DNA from: Dermatemys mawii
Lineage: Eukaryota > Chordata > Testudines > Dermatemydidae
Assembly (NCBI GenBank): GCA_007922305.1
Contig: ML677364.1
Coordinates: forward strand, 16,266,260-16,330,259
Reading direction: 5' to 3'
Length of the DNA: 64,000 nucleotides
The translations under genes and the position numbers were made by a program. Shown in pieces: positions 43,691 through 55,142 of this stretch; within the stretch, counting starts at the first letter, position 1; the number at the start of each line of letters is the position of its first letter. The notes under the pieces are model-generated. The model saw only the letters and a list, made by a program, of their open reading frames with translations. It had not been told where the DNA came from and made no database searches.

Positions 43691-45109
43691 TCAATTCATG
43701 GGTCCCTTTGAGGACCCAAACGTGCATTCACTGTGCATGGAAAACTCCCACTCAAATCAGCAGGGGCGTGGGATCACAAAGAATAGTTCAGGATCATGTG
43801 CCTGTCGCTGATCTATAGGTCTTTTATATTTTTCATGCATAATTTTAAATATGATTTGGCACAAATCATTACAAATGGCATTTCAGAGTTCAAATGCAAA
43901 GAACATGGATTCAGCAATGTAACTCATTTTTGACAGGATAAGAATGTTAAATCAAGAACAGGACATTTGCATGGAGACACTTTGCCGCATACCACTTCTA
44001 TATTCAAGATGCCTGTGCACTATTTCAGCTGTTTCTCCATAGTCCAGCTTTAGCTTCTCCATGTAACATGTCTAACATGGTGAGGTATGGTCTCATCTCA
44101 CATGGCATGGCACAGAGAGACAATTAGAGCTGTGATAACTAGATGAGCAGAGTTAGAAAGACCTAAAATAAAGTCACATGACAGAGGAAGGAAAGAGCAT
44201 AAATTAGAGGAGAAACCAAAGAAAGGCTGTAAGAAAAGAAAAGAAAAGTGCATGGGAGGTGAACATGCTCTCCGGGGCCATCAACTTTACCACCAGAGTC
44301 ACCACTACATACATACGCACAACTATTCTCTAACTAAAGAAAATGGTATGTTTTGTAGATGGATGTGCTATAGTATATAGATCACTCTGCATACAGGACC
44401 TGATCCAGCTCCCACTGAAGTCAATGGCAAAACTTCCAGAGACTTCAGTGAGTTCAAACTCAGTCCCTGGTATGGTATGAAAGTTTGACTTTGGGGAGGA
44501 AAGCTAGCTAGAAGCAATTAGGGTGACTTCAGGAGAGGGGAAGGAAATCTCCTACAAAGCAAGAGAAGAGGAAAGGATGGGGAAGGCAGCCTTTGAAGCT
44601 AACATTTCTAATAATATTTCTTGAGCAGAGCTTCTGTTCTTACTACCCTCAGACCAATATGAAACAATGATCAGTTCTCTGTCCTTTGCAAACATGCAGG
44701 TGATTGTCTTAATTTGAATTAGATTGGCACAGGCTTTGCTCCAATGCTAAAATATAAGCTTTTGAAGCTTGTGCTAAAAAACAAGTCCCTTAGGTAGGAT
44801 CATGTATAGAGGGGGATGCGTAACACCAACTGAACAGTAGGTTGCACTCATATGCATATGTAATGTGGCCAGAAAGTAATGCTGGTATTTTGCTCTGCTC
44901 CAGGAGATTTCCATTTGCTGGACACTACCCTAGTGATATTTATAGAGGTGTCCGGAGGATGACAATTCTGCTTTGTGACAACTATGAAATTTGTTACAGT
45001 AAAAATTTGTTTTAATTCTGCACTGGAAAGAAAACAAAACCTTTCAAATGTTTTTGTGAAATGGAATTGTGTTGAAATAGATATTTTTTCAGATGGAAAA
45101 CTCATTTTT

Positions 45110-45112
<3 letters not shown>
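43691..45112. other. Unassigned sequence
   Basis: No gene is seen. There is an (AAAAG)n tract at 44231-44248, and GCTCCCACTGAAGTCAATGG at 44408-44427 is another palindromic-family core. From 45031 the sequence is rich in AAAATTTT-like blocks reminiscent of the repeat at 3880. Confidence 0.35.
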
Positions 45113-45174
<62 letters not shown>

Positions 45175-45180
45175 TTCTCT
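45113..45180. repeat. (CT)n microsatellite, 68 bp
   Basis: A CT array is interrupted twice by GT and once by TT. The Ser-Leu and Arg-Glu repeat ORFs on the two strands are artefacts of this array. Confidence 0.97.
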
Positions 45181-45498
45181 CATCACCCTGGACCATGAAA
45201 AACCTTATGACAAAAATTTTGTTGAAATTGATACATCTCTGTAATACACTTCAGCTTCAAAAAAACCCATCTTATTTTCATGAAATTTCATTTCAGCAAA
45301 AATGATCTCACCAACTCTATATACATGAATGGCAGAGGAAATGTAAACAATATCCTCCCTCTCGAAGGGCCTGATCTAAAGTTCATTGAAGTCAATGGAA
45401 AGCCCTGATAAGATCTCTGACCCTAACTGAGCTTTAGTGGTTCACAAGCCCAAAAGCCTTTAGGAGGCAATCAATAGTTTTAGCCATTATCTTTCTTT

Positions 45499-45517
45499 TA
45501 TATATATATATATATAT
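45499..45517. repeat. (TA)n tract
   Basis: A 19-bp alternating TA run follows a CTTTCTTT patch. Confidence 0.9.
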
Positions 45518-45904
45518 TTGCCTGTTTTCATTACCTTTGACTTTTGATAGAGCTTCTTTTTGGACCATGCTTTATAGCCATGAGTTGTAGTGAAAACAAT
45601 TTGGTGGAGTAACAGGACAATATTTGTGTTGTGATGTGGACCATGGAACAGACTAGATTATCTGTGCATCCCAGATACAGTTGGCAGGGATCTAATTTCA
45701 TCCCATCACAGGCAATCAGTATGATATTCGTCCTCCTGTTTTCTGTTCCTCATCCAGTTACACTAAACTGTCCCCAAACCTGTTCATTATTAACTGGCCA
45801 AATTCTTTTTGAGGCATTACAGGAGAAGTGAGTCTTGAAGAGGAATTAAAGGAAAAGGTGTGGGCAGATAGGATCAGTTTGGGGGAGGACATTAACTAAT
45901 ACAA

Positions 45905-45978
45905 TGGCTTTATTCTGGACTCTAACACTGTTATAGAAATGTGGCTTTATTCTGGACTCTAACACTGTTATAGAAATG
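45905..45978. repeat. Perfect 37-bp tandem duplication
   Basis: The unit TGGCTTTATTCTGGACTCTA... occurs at 45905-45941 and again without any difference at 45942-45978. The two antisense copies inside a short minus-strand ORF give it a repeated peptide, which is an artefact. Confidence 0.97.
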
Positions 45979-46479
45979 CTACCAAGCGTTATTTCCTTTT
46001 GGAACTTGACAGCAACAATGAATATCTTGAGAAAATCACAGTGCCCTGACAGAGACAAACTGGAGGACCAAGAAGATTAGAACACTTAAATGATACTGTT
46101 CAACTTTGTCAGTATGACTTAATCTTGTTCCCCTCACCTCATAACCCAAGAAGTGAGAACAGTAATAACACCCAAGGAATACTGAAGGCCAGACATTTCT
46201 GTTTGTGGCTCTTCAGTATCAGAACTAGAACATATTTGTGCTTTATTGACTTCATGCCATAGCTCTTTCATTGCTCTACTGGGAGTAAGTTGGTTAATAT
46301 AAAAAATATTAGGTCCTACAAATACAAAATTTTGTCATCTTGACAATATTTTGACCTCTCGCTATTTGAGGTTTTGCTAATTTCATTTGAATATGAATGT
46401 ATCTGCAATCTTTTTCCAATTAAAGTGTGTTTGGTAAGAGTGGAAAGTGTACTAAACTGTTCTATGTGATCCTGATAGT

Positions 46480-46590
46480 GCAAACAACTAGACGCATGTA
46501 ACTTTACTCACATATGTAGTTCAATTTAAATCAATGAGGTTACTCACTTGCGTAAAGTTGTGCACATGTTTAAGTATTCATACTACCAGG
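46480..46590. repeat. Old palindromic repeat (ACTCACAT...ACTCACTTG)
   Basis: TAACTTTACTCACATATGTA and ATGAGGTTACTCACTTGCGT flank TTTAAATCAATG. It resembles a dispersed amniote repeat with TTGACTTCAATGGGA at its centre. The ends are not defined. Confidence 0.4.
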
Positions 46591-46804
46591 GCAGGATCTA
46601 TGTTTATATTTCTTTGTTTACTTATGTCTATTGTTCCCTGGTTTCAAAAATAAAACATAAAAAAAAATAGTTTAAACAAAACAAGGGTCCTGATTATTGT
46701 TCATAAAAAGCATAAGCTAAAAGAATGCATATTTGTCCTACCTATGAACATCTAAAACCCTCATAATCCAGAATCTTCCACATATTTTCCAAATTACTCA
46801 CCCA

Positions 46805-47003
46805 CACACTTCTGCTCCTTTCCCTATGGCCCCACCCCTGCTCGCTCCTTTCTGCCCTCACCCACTTCTCTTCCCAACCCCACCTGGCTGCAGCCCCAAG
46901 ACTGGAGAATGCCACAGAGGTCCAGCCCTGAGGTCACAGTAGGCAGTGAGAGCTCCTCCAGCCCTGGGGCCATGGCTGGGGGAGATTTTTCTGGAGGCTC
47001 CTT
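46805..47003 (+). repeat. C-rich repeat fragment (same family as 47822)
   Basis: CTGCTCGCTCCTTTCTGCCC, GGCTGCAGCCCCAAGACTGG, GAGAGCTCCTCCAGCCCTGG and GGGGGAGATTTTTCTGGAGG match, in order and in the same orientation, parts of 48050-48210. It is 5' and 3' truncated. Confidence 0.75.
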
Positions 47004-47821
47004 TTATTTCTTTAAAACCAGAAATCATCAGGATGTAGTTTTTAGCTACAGTTATTATACATCTTTTTATAGATAACATGGAATGCTGTTTTAGAATTGT
47101 GAAACATAACAACATATTGGCCTTATTTTGTGATGACAGTGAGTAATAAATAATGGTGACAAATGTAAGTTTAATATTAGGTCCTTCAGTCATATCCAGT
47201 AGTTTGGTCATCTTTCTTAGGAAACAGAAAACTGAAAATGCCATGAAGTGTCTGAACTTTGGAAGCATCCTGTAATAATTAGAGACTGAATTATTAGTTT
47301 CAGACAGTTTTTCAAGCTTTGATGAAAGGAGATATAAACACTGCCAACTGGCAAACCATTCCTACCATTGACATAAGTGGGAGATATATTTCTTATAAAA
47401 GCGTAAGTGTTCAGAAGGAGACTACATGTTTATCATAGAGTGAACAGGAAATAAAAAATCGTGAGGTCTAAACAAGCAAGAGAAATATATAGAATTTTAG
47501 TTTCTCCCTGTTCAGAGTGAGCTGATCCAGAAGTGCAGATCCAGAAAACCTACTTGGAATCTAATCTCCAAGACTTTATCCATATCTTCAAAGGTTTTGT
47601 TTCTCATTTTGCCTTTCCCCAGTGGGCTCTTCTCCATTACACCAGCTAATGTAACCCAATATGAAGTGACTTAAGTCATGGTGAAACAACGATTAACTAG
47701 AAATTAAAAAATGAAGCTCACTCTTTTCATATCTGTTACAAACCTTGTACTATAGTACCCTTTTAGTACGCTATGAGACAGATGGTGGTGGAATGGCTGT
47801 AAACAAGCTGGAGGAAACCAG
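47004..47821. other. Unassigned sequence
   Basis: No gene is supported. The minus-strand frame of 136 codons at 46858-47268 straddles the C-rich repeat and unique sequence, and has no motif. Confidence 0.35.
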
Positions 47822-48263
47822 CAGTGGATTAAGGTCTCCTGGGGCCAGAGCAAATTGTGTGGAGGGGAGGGGGGTTGGCACCAGAACTGTTGCCCCATTT
47901 CACCTCTTCCACTTGCAGTCCTGCCCCCATTCCATCCCTTCTGCATGCAGCCCTGCCCATGGCTCCAACCATTCTGCCTCTTCCCCGCTGCCCCGTCCCC
48001 ATTCTACCCACAGCACCGCCCCATTCTGCCCCTTTCCCCATGGATGCACCCCCGCTCGCTCCTTTCTATTCTAGCCCCCCACCCCACCCAGCTGCAGCCA
48101 CAAGACTGGAGAAGGCCATGGCAGTCCAGCCCTGGGGCCACAGTGGGGAGTGGGAGCTCCTCCAGCCCTAGAGCCATGGCAGGGGGAGATTCTTCTGCAG
48201 GCTCCAAATTGGCCAGGGCGCCTAGGCACAGGCCCCATGGGCCCATGCAGTAATCTGTCACTG
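47822..48263 (+). mobile_element. C-rich MITE-like repeat, 442 bp
   Basis: It begins CAGTGGATTAAGGTCTCC and ends GTAATCTGTCACTG, imperfect inverted ends. The interior has many GCCCCATTCTGCCCC-like units. The flanks GAAACCAG and GATAAAAC match at only 4 of 8 positions, so the ends are not proven. The several proline-rich ORFs of about 100-130 codons in it are artefacts of the C-rich repeats. Confidence 0.5.
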
Positions 48264-48589
48264 GATAAAACACACTTCTCTGTGTAGTCAGATAATTTCC
48301 AAATACTTCAGGACATTTGTAGCTGCTATTTTTATTGCACTGCTAGTAAAATCTCAATGAACTAAAAGTACAATTTCTTTCTCTTATGTATGTAGGAGTA
48401 ATTCCTAACAGAAATACAGAAAAGGTAACAAAGATCCCATTTACAACACTATGTAGAAATAATGCAATATTCCTAAGGGAAATTGATAGATAACATCAAA
48501 TGGGCAATAAGAATAATCATGACTGGACACACAGTCTTTCATGTCTGTTTTCCTCTTGGCACGGTAAAGGAATGCACAGAAATGCTGCA

Positions 48590-49735
48590 GAGTTTCTTTA
48601 CATGGGTCACTGTCATGGAAGTTATATTTATCCCTGGGATGGTTTCGGGAAGCTGTCTATAGTTTATGAATTCTGATGGATTTTATGAATTATGTGTATA
48701 ACTCTCACTGTGTATTGAATCAGTCATTTGCTAGCAAGGACTGGCCAGATTATATCACAAAACCTGTCTGGGAGAACCCAGAGGATAATCAACAACATAG
48801 TTAAACATTGAATCACTCTGCTACAGTAAACAATGATTATTCTAAAGATATTGGCCAAGCTAAAGGAAGTTGGTTCTCCCCTGGTTGTCTGCAGGGAAGA
48901 GGATTGTTGCAATGGAAACTCCCAAGCAGAAAAGCGGAGCAAAGAGGGAGGTATAGAAGCTGCTGTTGAAATAGGACCTGGTCTCTGAGCTAGGGGGAAC
49001 CTGTTGGCCACCAGTCCAGAACAAGCTGAGGAAAATTTATTTCAGGGGCAGAGAGAGAGGGGATCTGAAAGTTGAGCAGGAAGGGAAGAGGTCTTGTGTC
49101 CTCAGAAAGGTTTGGTAGATGAAGAAGCAGTGAAAATGCTAAGTTCTGTAATCTAAATTTCTTTTCTCTGTGTTGCATTCTTAACCCTGGTCTACACTGG
49201 GGTGTGGGGAGTATTGACCTAAGATACACAACTTCTGCTATGGGAATAGCGTAGCTGAAGTCAACATACTTAGATGACTTACCGCTGCGTCCTCACAGTG
49301 GTGAGTCGACCACTGCCGCTCCCCCATCGAATCCGCTTCCGCCTCTCACAGTGGTGGAGTTCCAGAGTCGACGGGAGAGTGCTCAGGGATTGATTTATCA
49401 CGTCTAGACTAGACGAGATAAATTGATACCGAAAGATTGATTGCTACCCACCAATCCGGCGGGTAGTGTAGACCTGGCCTTAGCTACAGTCAAGGTAATT
49501 AGCTGGGTGTGGTGTAACTCATTGGAACAACATGTTAGGTGATTTCTTCCCAGTTCTGCTGTGTGAATACAGGCAAGCTTCTTCCCCTTCCACCTTTTGT
49601 TTGTCTTGTCAAATTAGACTGTAAACTCTTTGGAATAGGGACTTTGTGTCTATGCGTCCCTAACATAGTGAAGCCCTGATCTCAGTGGGGCCTCAAGATA
49701 TTACCATAATAATGCCAGAATGTGACTAGTGCTTT
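48590..49735 (+). repeat. Old LTR-like repeat split by a Harbinger-like MITE
   Basis: GGAAGTTATATTTATCCCTG, GAATTCTGATGGATTTTATG, GAGGATAATCAACAACATAG and AGGTAATTAGCTGGGTGTGG occur in an order I recall from a turtle repeat. It ends in a SINE-like tail (ATTAGACTGTAAACTCTTTG at 49614 on). The MITE at 49184-49479 interrupts it after ATTCTTA. The superfamily is not established. Confidence 0.45.
49184..49479 (+). mobile_element. Harbinger-like three-hairpin MITE, 296 bp
   Basis: The ends ACCCTGGTCTACACTGG and GTGTAGACCTGGCC are inverted. TTA flanks both sides (49181-49183 and 49480-49482), the classic 3-bp duplication of PIF/Harbinger transposases. It has the same ordered hairpin blocks as the MITE at 10129: GGGAATAGCGTAGCTGAAGT, then CCATCGAATCCGC...AGAGTCGACGGGAG, then GATTGATTTATC...GATAAATTGAT. 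Confidence 0.85.
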
Positions 49736-50575
49736 ACATTAATAGCTGGAATTAAGTGGTCATACAAACATTACATGTGTGCTATTGTTTTTTCTCTATA
49801 CTTGATCAAATTAGCAATGGTTCCAAGGTACAAAGTTAAGACCCAAAGCTGTTCTTTCCCAAATTTGGAGGATGTTCAGGACCAGGGTTTTGTTTCAGGA
49901 GCATTCTTATTTTAATCAAATATAGTCATTTAAAATATTAATAAATCCTGTGCAGTGCATCACTGAATTCATAGCATCAGCCTTGGTCCCCTCCCTACTA
50001 TAGGCTTGTGGACCTTAGATGTGTGAATTATTTGCCTGGAAAATTCTCTCTGAATGTTGCAAGTATAATTGCAGCAAAGAGATTGCCTCTGTTTCCCTCT
50101 TCTGCAATTTCTGTAGTGTAGACTGCCAGGCTCTGAATGGCATTTCTCAGAACAAATTATTCCTCTGCTAACAATTCAACCATTCTGCCCCTCTTACCTC
50201 CTTTTTAGGGGTCATGCCTTTCATGTGGGTATTTGAAAGCATTGCTATGCAGCCTACACAAAAAGCCTATTATTATAAAACACATTAAATAAAAGCGTAG
50301 CAACTAATCACAACATAAAAAAGGGATTAGGCTACATATTCCCATTGAAGAAAGTTCCTATTTAACTCTTTCAGAGTATTTGCATATAAAACTTCTAATC
50401 AATATTTACTTTGGCTGCAGTATTGGCCAAAAAAAGGCAGTAGTTTCTCCATCAATTACTATGTTTCTAATTGGAGCAAAGTCCTGTTTGCAGGACTTTT
50501 CTTCAAAGATGTCGTAAAGCATAAGCTAAAAGATCAATATTTGTATAAACATGTGCCATAATTTGAGGAATTCTT
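49736..50575. other. Unassigned AT-rich sequence
   Basis: No gene or recognisable repeat was seen. Confidence 0.35.
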
Positions 50576-50578
50576 AAT

Positions 50579-50765
50579 CACAGACTCAAAGATGTTAGAG
50601 ATAGAAAAGAACTATTAGGTCATTTAGTCCCTTCCAATCTGCCATCAAAAGACTGTTCCCTGCAGTACATTCTCCAGTGCCTTGTTCAGTCCTGCTTTAA
50701 ATGCCTCAAGCCGGGAGACTTCTACCACTTCCTCTGGGATTATTGCCCAGTCTAATCAGTTACAG
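50579..50765 (-). mobile_element. CR1-like 3' end fragment, old
   Basis: On the plus strand, CACAGACTCAAAGATGTTAG, GGTCATTTAGTCCCTTCCAA, CAGTCCTGCTTTAAATGCCT and CTTCTACCACTTCCTCTGGG follow the reversed CR1 3' end. A more internal piece may lie at 51750-51935, beyond the MITE at 51231. Confidence 0.7.
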
Positions 50766-51230
50766 GGGAGATTTTCAAAGGCACAAAGGGGAATCAGGCA
50801 CTTTCTATACAACCGAATATACCACCACTCTGAGCTATAGCCAGTCAACCCTATGTCATTCCTCTCCCTTCTTCCTTTAGAGGAAATCTAAACTGCTTTT
50901 AGATAGTTACAGTTTCATTCCCACCCTTAGCTGGCTGGCAAAACAATACATTTAAAAATATGTTCAATAGATTTCTAAATATTTTTTCTTATTAAGTTGG
51001 GCTGGCCCAACTTTTGGGAAAAAACACCCTTGAACCAGGAGTCCATTTTTGTCACATTGGAATGTCACAAGGATGTTCCTGAGGAGCACAGTGCTCTGCA
51101 ACCATGGAGAGGATAAGAGCAGCCTGGCTGCTTACGTATTTGGTTGATTCTCCCTAGCCACTTGAACTTGATTACTAGAACATTGGCTCTCCTGAACTAG
51201 CAACACTATGGAAGAAATTGTGATACTCAT

Positions 51231-51515
51231 AGGGCAGGTCTATACTATGGGGCTCAGTCAACCTAAATTAAGTTATGTTATGTGAATAACATAGCTGGAG
51301 CTGGTGTAGCTGAGGTCAATCTTTTGTGGCATCTACGCCATGCTGGATCGATGGAAGAAACTCTCCTGTTGACTTATTTATGCTTCTCGTTTCGGTGGAG
51401 TCAAGAGGAGAGTGATCGACAGTCGATTTAGCGGGTCTTCATTAGACTTGCTAAATTGACCCCCAGTGAGATTGATCACCATGTGTCGATCCCCTGGTAA
51501 GTGGAGAGAAGCCTA
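51231..51515 (+). mobile_element. Harbinger-like three-hairpin MITE, decayed
   Basis: Ends AGGGCAGGTCTATAC and GTGGAGAGAAGCCT are weak inverted repeats. The interior contains GTGAATAACATAGCTGGAGC, the TGGAGTCAAGAGGAGAGTGA segment and GTCGATTTAGCGGGTC...GACTTGCTAAATTGAC, the same block order as 10129 and 49184. The duplication is not readable. Confidence 0.65.
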
Positions 51516-51749
51516 TAGTAAGTAGTACCTTACTCCATAAATAACCTAACTGATTTCAGTGGGCCTATTCATGGTCTGAGGTATTATTCAATGTGATTAA
51601 GAGCAAAAAGCTGGCCCAAAGTAAACATATTTTTGATGTGACATTGTGACCCACAATCACTACAAAATAATGTCCATATAATTATATCATTGGGTTTAGT
51701 GAACATTTCAACAAAGACACAATCCAAATCAAATGGTTTGGGAGTTACC

Positions 51750-51935
51750 TTCCCCTACTTATTACAGTTCTTCCAAACCCTTAATCATTCTTTGTTGATC
51801 TTTAAAGTGCTGTCAATTTCTTAATGTGTTTCTGGAATTGAGCTGCGGAGAAGTGCACACATTATTCCAGGTTCTGCCTCAACAGAGCTGTAAAAAGAGA
51901 GACTACCATCTTCCTTGTCTGTGATGTGTTTATAT
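51750..51935 (-). mobile_element. Possible internal CR1 fragment, old
   Basis: On the plus strand, CAGTTCTTCCAAACCCTTAAT, CACATTATTCCAGGTTCTGC and CTCAACAGAGCTGTAAAAAG resemble the reversed CR1 ORF2 region encoding HLEYCVQ-type sequence. Divergence is high, so this is tentative. Confidence 0.4.
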
Positions 51936-52076
51936 ACAGAATCCCAAATTATACAGATTTATCTTACTGCTGTTATGCAAATATATGTAAATGGAGGCAC
52001 AGAATATTGATTGCAGTTATCAGCATCCACCAAACTACCTGATTTCCATCCTTTAGTCAGGTAGTTCTGCATCTAA

Positions 52077-52553
52077 CAGAGGTGAAAGCAAGCTGGTCCG
52101 GTCCAGTATGACGTACCGGTAAGAAAACCGGTACACAGCCGACCTTACTAGCAGAGCACTGATGAGGAGACAAAAGGAGCAGCTACCTCGGGGCCTGGTG
52201 ATTTAAAAAGTCTGGGGCTTTTGGCAGCGGCTGGAGCCCAGGCCTTTTAAATCACTGCCAGAACCCCAGGGTTCCCGGCTGCTACCATCACTATCCCGGG
52301 GCTCTGGTGGTGATTTAAAAGGCCTGGGGCTCCTGGCTGCTGCTACCCTTACCTTGCAAGCTTCCAGAGCCCAGGGCCCTTTAAATCACCACCAGAGCCC
52401 CGGTGGTGCATGCCGGCAGCACTAGGGTAGTCTGGCCCCAGTCCTGCCCCTTCTGCCTGAGGCTCTGCTCCTTCTGGAGGCCCTGAGCTTTCCCCCACAC
52501 CTTGCCCAGGATCCCAACCACCCTGTGTATCCGTTAAGTTACTTTCACCCCTG
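52077..52553. mobile_element. MITE with alternating internal repeats, 477 bp
   Basis: Ends CAGAGGTGAAAGCAAGC and GTTACTTTCACCCCTG are inverted. The interior alternates GGGGCTCTGGTGGTGATTTA blocks with their inverses (CTTTTAAATCACTGCC, CCTTTAAATCACCACCAGAG), giving at least three units. The flanks (GCATCTAA and GTGCCTCA) do not support an 8-bp duplication strongly. It is probably a hAT-type MITE. Confidence 0.65.
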
Positions 52554-52769
52554 GTGCCTCATGGCCATATTGTGAAACTTTTATGCACACTGAATAGTAT
52601 CTGAAATAATGAACTGAAGTCAATAAGATTACTTGTGGCATAAGGCAGTATTTAATGTGAGTAGGGGCATCACAATTGTGAGATTCTCAGATACTATAAT
52701 GATGAGGGCCTAGAAGTACTAGATAGAATATAACAGAATAGAATCTGGCCCTAAATAAGTTTAGTAGAA

Positions 52770-52984
52770 CAGTGGTTCTCCAACCTTTGTACTGGTGACC
52801 CCCTTCACATAGCAAGCCTGAGTGTCACCTCCCTTATAAATTAAAAACGCTTTTCTATATACTTAATACTATTATAAATGCTGAAGGCAAAGCAGGGCTT
52901 GGGGTGGAGGCTGACAGCTCGCAACCCCCATGTAATAACCTTGTGACCCCCTGAGAGGTCCTGGCCCCCAGTTTGAGAACCGTG
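52770..52984. mobile_element. hAT MITE, 215 bp
   Basis: Ends CAGTGGTTCTCCAACCT and CAGTTTGAGAACCGTG are inverted. The flanks TAGTAGAA (52762-52769) and TAATAGAG (52985-52992) match at 6 of 8 positions. The interior is CTGGTGACCCCCTTCAC through TGACCCCCTGAGAGG. Confidence 0.8.
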
Positions 52985-52992
52985 TAATAGAG

Positions 52993-53830
52993 AGTGTAAA
53001 TGTCTGTACCTGCAATATTGAAGGCTCAGTTGAGACTCAGTAAAAGTCAGGGCTATTAGATGTGAGACTAATTACAGTGGTCCCTGAAGTATATCCCTAG
53101 ATACTAGGGATGGGCACACTGATTTGAATAAAATAAGAATACATCATCACCACTAATACACAGTGGACCTTTTCAGAACCAAAACCAAACCAATTTTGTT
53201 GTGAAATTCTGAAATACTCAGATAAGATTTTTCCACCTGTTATTCTCACGCATATCAAAAAAGTACTGACATAGAAGGACTGTCTGTACTTGTGGTATTT
53301 CTGTTTGAGAGCAAAAGAAGGAATGTTTGTGAGCGAGTCTATTCTCATGAGATTTCCATGTTAATTTCACAGTCTAAGAGGTTGGAACAGTTTGTAAAAG
53401 CTTCAGATAAACATCTAAGGCCCGTGTAAACTTGTACGCCCCAGTTGCTTTGGGCCACTCCGGTGACGCAAAGCAGCAGTAAACCAGTTAAGCCAGGTTT
53501 ATGGCTCCTTTGCATCCCCAGAGCAGCACAAAGCAGCCAAAGCATACTAGTGAATCTCTTCCCTGAATTTTTGGACACTTAGCTGAACTAAACCCAAATT
53601 CTGAGCCTTTGAGGGTTGTCCATTACTTTTGGACACAACTTCCTAGTTCAATGCATTGCTGTTTATTGAAACCCTTTGTTCACAGCCCTATTGGAATGAT
53701 CTAATTCAGAACAAAAGCACTTTTGGACTACCAACTCTCTATAAAGCCCAAGGTAGTAAAATGTCTCCATCTAGTTCAGATAAATGTTCTGTAAAATAAC
53801 ATAGCATTTCTTACCAAATTAATGTCTCTC
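52993..53830. other. Unassigned sequence
   Basis: No gene is seen. A possible MITE fragment at 53396-53530 (TAAGGCCCGTGTAAACTTG) lacks a right end. Confidence 0.35.
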
Positions 53831-53832
53831 CT

Positions 53833-53962
53833 CCACACCCAGATGAATTATAATGGGGATTATATAATCCCCTCATTTCACAGAGGTGTTGTAAAGATAA
53901 ATCCCTTAATGTTTGTGAAGCGCTCAGATAATATAGTGATGAGCACCATAGAAAAGCCCATG
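53833..53962 (+). repeat. MIR-type SINE, core and tail
   Basis: ATCCCCTCATTTCACAGAGG, GTGTTGTAAAGATAAATCCC, AATGTTTGTGAAGCGCTCAG and GAGCACCATAGAAAAGCCC are in the order of the MIR 3' half. Confidence 0.7.
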
Positions 53963-54126
53963 AAAAAAATAGTTATTCTGTATTCAGAGCAGAGTTTGAA
54001 TGGTGCAGTACATATGACCTGGAACCACATACTGAAAGAGAAGGATAAACAAAAATATTAAATAACTGCTCATTCACTGAAAGAGGAAGGGATTATCTGG
54101 AAAAAACAGTATGTGATCATGTAGAT

Positions 54127-54751
54127 CAGTAGTTTTCAAAGTGCCGGTCATGACCCAGTACTGGGTCGCAGAATGTAAGGCACTGGGTCATGGCAGCTCT
54201 GGTCAGCATTGCTGACTGAGCCGTTAAAAGTGTCGTCGGCAGTGCTGCCTGGCTAAGGCAGGCTAGTCCCTACCTGTCCTGGCTCCGTGCTGCGCTCTAG
54301 AAGCAGCCAGCAGCAGGTTCACCTCCAAGGTGGGGGCACAGACCTGCTCTAGCTGCTTCCGAGGCTCAGTGCAGTCCACTGTGCCAGGACAGGCAGGAAG
54401 CCTGCCTTAGCACCCCCGCTGTGCCACTGACTGGGAGCCCCCCAAGGTAACCCTGCACCCCAACTCCATGCCCCAATTCCCTGCCCCAGCCCTGAGCCCC
54501 ACCACAAACCCAGAGCCCCCTCCTGCACCTCAAATCCCTCATCCCCAGCCCCACTCCAAAGCCTGCACCCCCAACCCAGAGCCCTGACTCACTCCTATAC
54601 TCCAACCCCCTGCCCCAGCCCTGAGCCCTCCCTCCCCCCACTGCCCGCCACACACACACACACAAACTGCTTATCCCCAGCTCCACTGGGTCATGGACAT
54701 CAACAATTTTCTTCAACCGAGTCACCAGAAAAAAAAGTTTGAAACCTCCTG
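54127..54751. mobile_element. hAT MITE, 625 bp, with C-rich core and (CA)n
   Basis: Ends CAGTAGTTTTCAAAGTG and AAAGTTTGAAACCTCCTG are inverted. The flanks ATGTAGAT (54119-54126) and AAGTAGAT (54752-54759) match at 7 of 8 positions. The core has many CCCCAGCCCTGAGCCCC units and a (CA)n run at 54648-54664. The 135-codon minus-strand ORF at 54366-54773 is an artefact of the G-rich repeats. Confidence 0.88.
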
Positions 54752-54886
54752 AAGTAGATAACAACTGTATCATAATATATACACGTAAAGAGGGTGAATG
54801 AAGATTGCACAGACAACCTTTCCTAAAGTTAGAGTCCTTGACTTTTCAACCTTAACGTTTTTTTAACACAGGTTTTTGTTCGTTCA

Positions 54887-54907
54887 TTTGTTTGTTTGTT
54901 TGTTTTT
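54887..54907. repeat. (TTTG)n tract
   Basis: About five TTTG units end in a T run. Confidence 0.9.
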
Positions 54908-55142
54908 AATGTATGATAATACAGTATGTATGCTGACTCTATTTTCTCATTAGAAGTTTTCCTTCTGTCCTGGTCTGTTCTTAGATAGGGCTAGATGGTG
55001 CACTAAAGGAAAACAGGAACTGTGTGGAGCCTCATCACCCAGTATGCAAGAGGTATAGCTGGCAGCTGCATTTGTTAGGAGAGTGTTGTATGTGCTCCTT
55101 CAGTAACTGATCAGCTTTGTTGATGAATGAGGAGGGGATTGA

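Noticed and set aside
44848..45305. Ser-Leu and Arg-Glu repeat peptides
   Set aside because: Direct translation of the (CT)n microsatellite at 45113-45180.
47745..48273. Proline-rich ORFs up to 132 codons
   Set aside because: They lie in a C-rich interspersed repeat, in several frames at once.
53396..53530. Possible GTCTACAC-class MITE
   Set aside because: Only a weak left-end resemblance; no inverted partner or duplication could be found.
54366..54773. 135-codon minus-strand Gly-rich ORF
   Set aside because: Product of the repeated CCCCAGCCCTGAG units inside a hAT MITE; it runs across the MITE end.
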